A DNA stretch of 5,606 nucleotides from Alcanivorax sp. UBA4485 (GTDB taxonomy: Bacteria > Pseudomonadota > Gammaproteobacteria > Pseudomonadales > Alcanivoracaceae), in NCBI GenBank assembly GCA_002389055.1, contig DGNT01000159.1, positions 1 to 5,606 of the forward strand, given 5' to 3'. This document shows positions 1-5,220 of this stretch, in pieces (position 1 is the stretch's first letter; each line of letters opens with the position of its first letter). A program made the translations under genes and the position numbers. The notes under the pieces were generated by a model, which made no database searches, had not been told where the DNA came from, and saw only the letters and a program-made list of their open reading frames with translations.

Positions 1-44
1 CCCGGTGCGGGCTTTCTGGAGGGAAAAGCCTCTGGAATCCCGCC

Positions 45-66
45 GGGTGGCTGAAAGCCACCCTTT
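45..66 (+). terminator. Candidate Rho-independent terminator for an upstream plus-strand transcript
   Basis: A perfect 8-bp stem, GGGTGGCT at 45-52 and AGCCACCC at 56-63, closes a 3-base loop (GAA) and is followed by TTT at 64-66. The stem is strong, but the T tract is only three bases long before GC-rich sequence resumes. It would end transcription of a plus-strand gene lying left of the window, converging on PBP1A. On the minus strand no T run follows, so it is unlikely to serve PBP1A. It could instead be part of the neighbouring repeat cluster. Confidence 0.5.
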
Positions 67-90
67 CGCGGGCTAGGCCCGCTCCCACAA
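66..90 (-). repeat. REP-like palindromic element
   Basis: Read on the minus strand, the element has TGTGGGAGC leading into the stem GCGGGC-CTA-GCCCGC and then GAA. The stem arms are 68-73 and 77-82 and pair perfectly over 6 bp. The GGAG tetranucleotide just 5' of a GC-rich imperfect palindrome is the layout of REP sequences in Pseudomonas and relatives, which are thought to be spread by RAYT (Y1-type) transposases. The resemblance to the common Pseudomonas form is from memory. Only one clear copy is visible, so its repeated nature in this genome is inferred. It lies between the ends of PBP1A and the presumed neighbouring gene, the usual place for REPs. Confidence 0.6.
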
Positions 91-106
91 GGGTAGAGCA
101 GAGGTT

Positions 107-131
107 GGCGGGCCCCGCTGGAGGGGCCGCC
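107..131 (-). terminator. Candidate transcription-end hairpin of the PBP1A gene
   Basis: GGC-G-GGCCCC at 107-116 pairs with GGGGCCGCC at 123-131 (9 bp with one bulged base) around a 6-base loop. On the minus strand it begins only three bases after the PBP1A stop codon, where a terminator would be expected. No T tract follows on the minus strand, so classical intrinsic termination is doubtful. It may protect the mRNA 3' end or simply form part of the adjacent palindromic cluster. Confidence 0.35.
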
Positions 132-133
132 GC

Positions 134-2668
134 CTAGAAGATCTGTTCCGGCGAGCGGCCGTCGCCGCTGTGCGGCGCTTCCAGTTCCGGGACATTGTCC
201 TCGCGGAAGTATTCGAAGATCGCGGTTTCGTTGTCCGGGCGGGCCTGCAGGCCGCTGTCCGGGTCGATGCGCACCGACACCACGCCCGGCGGTTGCGGCG
301 GCTGGATCTCCTCGACGCCGTCCAGGGCCGTGCCCATGTAGTCGATCCAGGTGGGCAGGGCGGCGCGGCCGCCGTACTCGCCGTTGCCCAGCGACGCCGG
401 GTTGTCGAAGCCAACCCAGACGGTGGCCACCAGCGCCGGGGAGTAACCGGAGAACCAGGCATCCACCTGGTCGTTGGTGGTGCCGGTTTTGCCGGCCAGA
501 TCCGAGCGGCCCAGGCGGCGGGCGTCCCGGCCGGTGCCGCGTTTGACCACGTCCTGGAGGATGGAGTGCATTAACCAGGCGGTATCCTCGTCAATCACCC
601 GCGGTGCCATGGTCGGCGGCGGCTGGATCGGCTTGCCGTCGTCATCGGTTTCCAGTTGCGGTGCCTGGTTGTCCGCGTCGACCACCGCGCAGGGGGCTTC
701 GCAGCGTTCCACGCGCGGGGCCTTCCAGAGCACCTTGCCGTCTTTGTCCTCGATGCGTTCGATGAACCAGGGGTCCACCCGGTAGCCGCCGTTGGCGAAC
801 ACCGAATAGGCGCGGGCGATCTCCAGCGGGGTCACCGAGGCGCTGCCCAGTGCCAGCGACAGGTCGCGCTGGAAACGTTTGGTGGGCAGCCCGAATCGGT
901 CCAGGGTGTTCATTGCCTGGCTGATGCCGATCTGACGGAGGATGCGGATCGACACCAGATTGAGCGAGCGGTACAGCGCCTCGCGCAGCCGCGTCGGGCC
1001 GTAGAAGCGGTTGCTGGCGCCGGTCGGGCGCCAGGCGTCCTTCAGGTTGTCGTCGTCGAACACCAGGGGCGCGTCATTAATAATGGTGGCCGGGGTAAAG
1101 CCGCTTTCCAGCGCGGCGGTGTAGATGAAGGGTTTGAACACCGAGCCGGCCTGGCGGCGGGCCTGCAGCGCGCGGTTGAACTTGGAGGCGTAGAAGCTGT
1201 AGCCGCCTTGCATGGCTTCAACGGCGCCGGTGTCCGGGTTCAGTGAGATCAGCGCGGACTGGGCCTCCGGCAATTGCGCCAGGCGCCAGCTGGCGTCGTC
1301 GTCGCCGCCGCCGTTCGGGCGCACGTAGACCACGTCGCCGGGGGTCAGCACGTCGGACGCGGTTTGAGGCGCCTCGCCCACGTAGCCTTTATTAAGCGCC
1401 GGTCGCGCCCAGCGGATGGCGTCCCAGTCCAGCACTACCTGCTTGCCGTCGCGCAGCAGGGCCGCCGCCTGGCGATCCCGGACCGCGGTCACCGCGGCGG
1501 TGCGCAGCGGGCCGTAGTCCGCCTGGTCCTTGAACTGTTCCACCCAGGCGACCAGGTCTTCGTCGAGTTCGTCGGGAAGGTCCGGTTCTTTTTCCTTGGC
1601 CATTTCCGGTTCCGGTTTGTCGGTGTCGGGGGCGGCCTCGGTGTCCCGGTCGGCGGGCCAGTCGAGCTCCGGCAGGTCGCCGGCGTCGATGCGCGCCAGC
1701 GGGCCGCGCCAGCCGTGGCGCTCGTCGTAGGCGTGCAGGCCCTGGCGCAGGGCGGTGACGGCGGCGTTCTGGCGTTCGCTGTTGAGGGTGGTGACGATGC
1801 GCAGGCCTTCGGTATACAGGTCCGGCTCCACCAGGTCTTCCGCCAGTACCCGGGCCACTTCGCCCATGTAGGCGCCTTCCACTTCCGGCCGGGCGGCGTG
1901 ATAGCGGGCGGTCACCGGCGCGGCCTGGGCGGCTTCCCGTTGTTCGCGGTCAATGGCGCCGGTTTCTTCCATGCGGAACAGAATCCAGTTGCGCCGCTGA
2001 CGCGCCCGCTCCGCGTTGGTGATCGGGTTGTACGCGGACGGTGCCTTGGGCAGACCGGCGATCATCGCCCATTGCGGCAACGACAGGTCCTTGATCGACT
2101 TGCCGTAATAGACCTGGGCGGCGGCCTCCGCGCCGTAGGCCCGGTGCCCCAGGTAGATCTTGTTCAGATACAGCTCGAGGATTTCCTCCTTCTCGAGAAT
2201 CCGTTCGATCTGGATCGCCAGTACGATCTCGTTGAACTTGCGCAGGAAGCGCTGCTCCCGGTCGAGGAAGAAGTTGCGCGCCACCTGCATGGTGATGGTG
2301 GAGCCGCCGGAGCGGATCTCCTGGTAGCGAAGCAGCTCCAGAGCGGCGCGCAGCAGGCCCTTGGGGTCGACCCCGGGGTGCTCGAAGAAGCGCTCGTCCT
2401 CGGCGGCCAGCACCGCCTGGATGAACGGTTCGGGCACCTCTTCATAGGTGATCGGCTCGCGGCGCTTCTCGCCGTACTCGGCGATCAGTTTGTGATCGCT
2501 GGTATAGATGCGCAGCGGAATCTGGTATTCGACCTCGCGGATCGCGCCGGCGGCGGGCAGCTGTGGCGCCAGGTATAAATAGCAGGCGGCGAGGACCAGA
2601 AGAGCGCCGCCGGCACCGGCCAGGGCGAGAAGAACGAGGGAGCGGATCCAGACGACGGTAGAGCGCAT
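134..2668 (-). CDS. mrcA (ponA): Penicillin-binding protein 1A, bifunctional transglycosylase/transpeptidase
   Basis: Class A PBP that polymerises lipid II into glycan strands and cross-links the stem peptides on the periplasmic face of the inner membrane. The product is 844 aa, close to E. coli PBP1A (about 850). A hydrophobic anchor lies at about residues 6-35. The GT51 domain follows, with EDERFFEHPG (90-99, catalytic Glu90), GGSTITMQ (121-128) and the KEEILELYLNKIYLG motif (160-174). An ODD/OB-like region contains an acidic insert (about 341-371). The transpeptidase domain has SVFK (509-512, nucleophile Ser509), SLN (568-570) and KTG (727-729), so both active sites look intact. The frame stays open to an ATG at 2728. 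The ATG at 2668 is preferred because MRSTVVWIRS plus anchor aligns with known PBP1A N-termini, and a TATAAT box overlaps the upstream ATG. Neither start has a clear Shine-Dalgarno sequence. The stop is TAG. It is divergent from pilM, a conserved arrangement. Confidence 0.96.
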   Translation of the reverse strand: MRSTVVWIRSLVLLALAGAGGALLVLAACYLYLAPQLPAAGAIREVEYQIPLRIYTSDHKLIAEYGEKRREPITYEEVPEPFIQAVLAAEDERFFEHPGVDPKGLLRAALELLRYQEIRSGGSTITMQVARNFFLDREQRFLRKFNEIVLAIQIERILEKEEILELYLNKIYLGHRAYGAEAAAQVYYGKSIKDLSLPQWAMIAGLPKAPSAYNPITNAERARQRRNWILFRMEETGAIDREQREAAQAAPVTARYHAARPEVEGAYMGEVARVLAEDLVEPDLYTEGLRIVTTLNSERQNAAVTALRQGLHAYDERHGWRGPLARIDAGDLPELDWPADRDTEAAPDTDKPEPEMAKEKEPDLPDELDEDLVAWVEQFKDQADYGPLRTAAVTAVRDRQAAALLRDGKQVVLDWDAIRWARPALNKGYVGEAPQTASDVLTPGDVVYVRPNGGGDDDASWRLAQLPEAQSALISLNPDTGAVEAMQGGYSFYASKFNRALQARRQAGSVFKPFIYTAALESGFTPATIINDAPLVFDDDNLKDAWRPTGASNRFYGPTRLREALYRSLNLVSIRILRQIGISQAMNTLDRFGLPTKRFQRDLSLALGSASVTPLEIARAYSVFANGGYRVDPWFIERIEDKDGKVLWKAPRVERCEAPCAVVDADNQAPQLETDDDGKPIQPPPTMAPRVIDEDTAWLMHSILQDVVKRGTGRDARRLGRSDLAGKTGTTNDQVDAWFSGYSPALVATVWVGFDNPASLGNGEYGGRAALPTWIDYMGTALDGVEEIQPPQPPGVVSVRIDPDSGLQARPDNETAIFEYFREDNVPELEAPHSGDGRSPEQIF

Positions 2669-2726
2669 AAAGTGGCAACGGCTGTGGCGATCAGAAGAAA
2701 GGGCTAGCAGACCCGTGAAGCAGGTC

Positions 2727-2732
2727 ATTATA
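2727..2732 (-). promoter_or_regulatory. Candidate -10 box of the PBP1A promoter
   Basis: The minus strand reads TATAAT exactly, a perfect sigma-70 -10 hexamer. Transcription would begin at about 2719-2721, leaving a leader of roughly 50 bases before the ATG at 2668. That would exclude the upstream ATG at 2728, which lies inside the hexamer. No good -35 box is visible 16-18 bases upstream; TTAGAT at a 19-base spacing is a poor match. An activator or an extended contact may therefore be needed, or the match may be chance. Confidence 0.45.
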
Positions 2733-2786
2733 CGGTGGAAAGGTTGTTGTGATCTAATATCTGTTCTGTTATTACTTACTCCTAAA

Positions 2787-2807
2787 GTGATTAGGCATAA
2801 GAATCAC
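2787..2807. promoter_or_regulatory. Inverted repeat in the divergent control region, possible operator
   Basis: GTGATT at 2787-2792 and AATCAC at 2802-2807 form a perfect 6-bp inverted repeat with a 9-base spacer. It overlaps the candidate -35 element of pilM and lies between the two divergent promoters, where a regulator could affect either. Further copies of the half-site occur at 2748-2753 (TGTGAT) and 2847-2852 (ATCACA). The centre-to-centre spacing does not fit the CRP/Vfr consensus, which needs a 6-base gap. No regulator can be named. Confidence 0.35.
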
Positions 2808-2820
2808 GTAAGTATATATT
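2791..2820 (+). promoter_or_regulatory. Candidate sigma-70 promoter of the pilMNOP operon
   Basis: TTAGGC at 2791-2796 (3 of 6 to the -35 consensus) and TATATT at 2815-2820 (5 of 6 to the -10 consensus) are separated by 18 bases. Transcription would start at about 2827, giving a leader of roughly 39 bases before the pilM GTG. The region is very AT-rich compared with both flanking genes, so chance TATA-like matches are easy to find. The call rests mainly on position. Confidence 0.4.
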
Positions 2821-2865
2821 TTTGAAGTAAAAACATCTCTAAAACAATCACACGGGACGACGACT

Positions 2866-3933
2866 GTGCTGCCTTTTCTCAGAAAAAAGGCCCAGACACT
2901 GCTGGGGATCGATATCAGTTCCACCGCGGTTAAGTTGCTGGAATTGTCCAGAACGGGGAACCGCTACAAGGTTGAAAGTTACGGCGTCGAACCGCTAACG
3001 CCAAACGCCGTGGTGGAAAAGAACATCAATGACGTTGAGGGGGTCGGGGATGTGGTCGCCCGTCTGGTCGGGCGTGCCCGGCCGGGGGTCAAGACGTCCG
3101 CCGTGGCCGTGCCCGGCTCGGCGACCATCACCAAGGTGATTGAAATGGACGCCTCGCTGAGCGAGGACGACATGGAAAATCAGCTGCGGGTGGAAGCCGA
3201 TCAGTACATTCCTTTCCCGCTGGACGAGGTCCGCATGGACTTCCAGGTGATCGGTCCGGTGGAGGACAACCCGGAGCGGGTGGAAGTGCTGGTGGTGGCG
3301 TCGCGCACTGAGAACGTGGAAATGCGCGCCGATGCCCTGGAGATCGGCGGGCTGCAGCCGAAGGTGGTGGATGTGGAGGCCTACGCCATGGAGCGGGCCT
3401 TTCAGCTGATCCTGCCCGGCCTGCCCAACGCCGAGGAGCTGGATACCGTGGCGGTGTTCGATATCGGCGCCACCATGACCACGCTCAATGTGTTCCACCA
3501 GGGGCGCAGCGTGTACACCCGCGAGCAGTTGTTCGGCGGCAAGCAGCTCACCGAGGAAATTCAGCGCCGCTACGGTATCTCCATGGAGGAGGCCGGGCTG
3601 GCGAAGAAGACCGGCGAGCTGCCGGAGGACTACGAAAACGAGGTCCTGCAGCCGTTTAAGGACGCCATCGTCCAGCAGATCAACCGCTCCCTGCAGTTCT
3701 TCTATGGTTCCACCCAGTTCAACGAGGTGAACTACATTCTGCTTGCCGGCGGCTCCGCCTCGATCGACGGCCTGCCCGACCTGATACAGCAAAAGGTGGG
3801 CACCGGATGCTCCCTGGCCAATCCCTTTGCCGATATGGCATTGGCCAACAAGGTTAACGCCAAGGCGCTCGAGAACGACGCGTCAGCGATGATGATCGCC
3901 TGTGGCCTGGCCCTGAGGAGCTTCGAGCAATGA
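2866..3933 (+). CDS. pilM: Type IV pilus assembly protein PilM (actin-like ATPase fold)
   Basis: Cytoplasmic component of the pilus alignment complex. PilM binds the N-terminal tail of PilN and couples the inner-membrane platform to the pilus motors. The product is 355 aa, full length for the family. The actin-like nucleotide site is visible: phosphate-1 motif GIDISSTAVK (14-23), second phosphate motif DIGATMTT (199-206), and adenosine motif ILLAGGSASIDGL (291-303). The stretch ENQLRVEADQYIPFPLDEV (104-122) is typical of PilM and lies in the inserted domain. Translation starts at a GTG. The protein begins MLPFLRKKAQTLLGIDIS, which matches the PilM N-terminus, and no ATG fits. The ribosome site is weak (GGGA at 2854-2857, 8 bases away). 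pilM is the first gene of the operon, and its TGA overlaps the pilN ATG by four bases. Confidence 0.97.
   Translation: MLPFLRKKAQTLLGIDISSTAVKLLELSRTGNRYKVESYGVEPLTPNAVVEKNINDVEGVGDVVARLVGRARPGVKTSAVAVPGSATITKVIEMDASLSEDDMENQLRVEADQYIPFPLDEVRMDFQVIGPVEDNPERVEVLVVASRTENVEMRADALEIGGLQPKVVDVEAYAMERAFQLILPGLPNAEELDTVAVFDIGATMTTLNVFHQGRSVYTREQLFGGKQLTEEIQRRYGISMEEAGLAKKTGELPEDYENEVLQPFKDAIVQQINRSLQFFYGSTQFNEVNYILLAGGSASIDGLPDLIQQKVGTGCSLANPFADMALANKVNAKALENDASAMMIACGLALRSFEQ
3915..3920 (+). promoter_or_regulatory. Ribosome binding site deciding the pilN start
   Basis: GAGGAG lies inside the end of pilM, 9 bases before the ATG at 3930 and 18 bases before the alternative ATG at 3939. The spacing favours the first ATG. 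The site is far stronger than the one for pilM itself, which suits coupled re-initiation at the ATGA overlap. Confidence 0.7.
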
Positions 3934-4526
3934 CAACCATGATTAACCTGCTCCCCTGGCGCGAAGAGCGACGCAAGCAGCGCCAGCATGAGTTTATCGC
4001 CATGCTGGCGTTCGCCGCCCTGATGGCGGGTCTGATTTTCTGGCTCTGGAAAGGCATGGTGGAAAGCCAGATCGCCGACCAGCAGACCCGCAATAACCAC
4101 ATCCAGAGCGAGATCGCCAAGCTCGACACACAAATCAAGGAAATCAACGAGTTGCAGCGCCGCCGGGATCAGCTGGTGGCGCGCATGAAAGTGATTCAGG
4201 AGCTTCAGGGCAACCGGCCGACCATCGTCTATGTGTTCGACCAGCTGGTGCGCACCCTGCCCGAAGGCGTGTACTACACGCTGGTGGAACGGACCGGTGA
4301 CAGCTACCGGATCGAGGGGGTGGCGGAGTCCAACAACCGGATCTCGCGGCTGATGCGTAACCTGGCCGCCTCGGACTGGTTCGTGGAGCCCAATCTGCTC
4401 AACGTGAACGCCCTGGACGAGAGCCAGCGCGGTGCCGAGGGAGAGGCCAGCGCTCAGGCCAACACCTTTGCGCTGACGGTGAAGCAGGGCTCGCCGCGCA
4501 GCGATGACGAGGAGGCCGGGCAATGA
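3930..4526 (+). CDS. pilN: Type IV pilus inner-membrane alignment protein PilN
   Basis: Bitopic inner-membrane protein that pairs with PilO and docks PilM on the cytoplasmic side. The product is 198 aa. The cytoplasmic tail carries INLLPWR at residues 5-11, the conserved motif that inserts into a groove on PilM, followed by a basic stretch. A transmembrane helix spans about 22-41. A periplasmic coiled coil rich in Gln, Glu, Lys and Leu runs from about 45 to 95. A compact ferredoxin-like domain at about 98-186 ends in a Ser/Asp/Glu-rich tail. It overlaps pilM by ATGA at its start and pilO by ATGA at its end, which implies coupled translation and balanced amounts of the complex partners. Start choice: GAGGAG lies 9 bases upstream of 3930. 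Confidence 0.96.
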   Translation: MTTMINLLPWREERRKQRQHEFIAMLAFAALMAGLIFWLWKGMVESQIADQQTRNNHIQSEIAKLDTQIKEINELQRRRDQLVARMKVIQELQGNRPTIVYVFDQLVRTLPEGVYYTLVERTGDSYRIEGVAESNNRISRLMRNLAASDWFVEPNLLNVNALDESQRGAEGEASAQANTFALTVKQGSPRSDDEEAGQ

Positions 4527-5209
4527 AAGCATCCGAACTGAAGAACCTGGATGTGCGCGAGCTGATTGACGAGCTCAACAGCCTGGATTTCGAGAACGTC
4601 GGCGGCTGGCCGATGCCGGTCAAGATCGGTGCCGCGGTGCTGGTGTTCGGCTTTGTGCTCGGCCTGGGTTATTTCCTGAGCATCAAGGACCTCAACAGCC
4701 GCCACGAGCAGCTGCAGCGCGAGGAAGTCACGCTGCTGGAAAGCTTCGAACAGAAGGCGTTCCGCGCCCACAACCTGGAGCAGTACCGGCAGCAACTGGT
4801 GGAGCTGGAAGCCAGCTTTGAAACCCTCAAAAGCCAGCTGCCCAAGGACACCGAGGTGCCCGGCCTGTTGGAGGACATCACCCACACCGGTCTCGGCAGT
4901 GGCCTGGAGTTCGAGACCATCGCCCTGAAGGACGAAATCGAGAAGGAGTTCTATGCGGAGCTGCCGATCGACATCAAGGTGACCGGCGACTACCACGGTT
5001 TCGGCGCGTTCGTGTCCGGGGTGGCGGCGCTGCCGCGTATCGTCACGCTGCATGATTTCAAGATCGTGCCGATCAAGGAAGAGGCCGGGTCGCGGGGCAT
5101 GCTGGATATGTCGATCACCGCCAAGACCTACCGTTACGCCGGGGGCGACGACGACGGTGGCGGTCAGGGTACGGAGAAGAATAACCGGGCCAAAGGCGGC
5201 CGGTCCTGA
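4523..5209 (+). CDS. pilO: Type IV pilus inner-membrane alignment protein PilO
   Basis: Bitopic partner of PilN. The PilN/PilO dimers bind PilP and help set pilus assembly and retraction. The product is 228 aa, about 20 longer than the roughly 207-aa Pseudomonas protein. The N-terminal cytoplasmic segment (1-32) contains a DVRELIDELNSLDFENVGGWP stretch typical of the family. A transmembrane helix spans about 34-53 and a coiled coil about 56-105. The periplasmic ferredoxin-like domain spans about 113-206 and ends MSITAKTYRY (195-204). The extra length is a polar Gly/Asp/Lys-rich tail (207-228) with no recognisable motif. A GAGGAGG ribosome site (4509-4515) lies 7 bases before the ATG, which overlaps the pilN stop. 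The stop is TGA, 11 bases before pilP. Confidence 0.96.
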   Translation: MKASELKNLDVRELIDELNSLDFENVGGWPMPVKIGAAVLVFGFVLGLGYFLSIKDLNSRHEQLQREEVTLLESFEQKAFRAHNLEQYRQQLVELEASFETLKSQLPKDTEVPGLLEDITHTGLGSGLEFETIALKDEIEKEFYAELPIDIKVTGDYHGFGAFVSGVAALPRIVTLHDFKIVPIKEEAGSRGMLDMSITAKTYRYAGGDDDGGGQGTEKNNRAKGGRS

Positions 5210-5220
5210 GGGGAACGAAC

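Noticed and set aside
1..54. Possible 3' end of a plus-strand gene (frame 1 open to TGA at 52-54)
   Set aside because: Only 17 codons with no recognisable sequence, and the stop lies inside a hairpin; all three plus frames are open for some distance here, so no choice can be supported.
73..462. Minus-strand 129-codon frame overlapping the 3' end of PBP1A
   Set aside because: Out of frame with PBP1A, rich in Arg/Ser/Pro/Thr, and fully explained as a shifted reading of the same strand.
656..1246. Plus-strand open frame of 196 codons opposite the PBP1A transpeptidase domain
   Set aside because: Antisense shadow of conserved coding sequence; no convincing ribosome site or recognisable domain.
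1274..2578. Long plus-strand open frame (434 codons) opposite PBP1A
   Set aside because: It lies entirely antisense to a clearly conserved PBP1A, has the His/Gly/Arg/Val-rich composition typical of antisense frames in high-GC genes, and has no family features.
2748..2758. TGTGATCTAAT as a CRP/Vfr half-site
   Set aside because: No TCACA follows at the required 6-base spacing; the partner half-site is about 95 bases away.
2779..2784. Minus-strand AGGAG as the ribosome site of a leader peptide
   Set aside because: No ATG, GTG or TTG follows at a usable distance on the minus strand.
2995..3792. Minus-strand open frame of 265 codons opposite pilM
   Set aside because: Shadow of pilM; Leu/His/Gly-rich, no known motif.
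3732..4532. Minus-strand open frame of 266 codons opposite the end of pilM and pilN
   Set aside because: Spans two real genes on the other strand and has no motif; a product of high GC.
4454..5053. Minus-strand open frame of 199 codons opposite pilO
   Set aside because: Antisense to conserved PilO; composition of an antisense frame.
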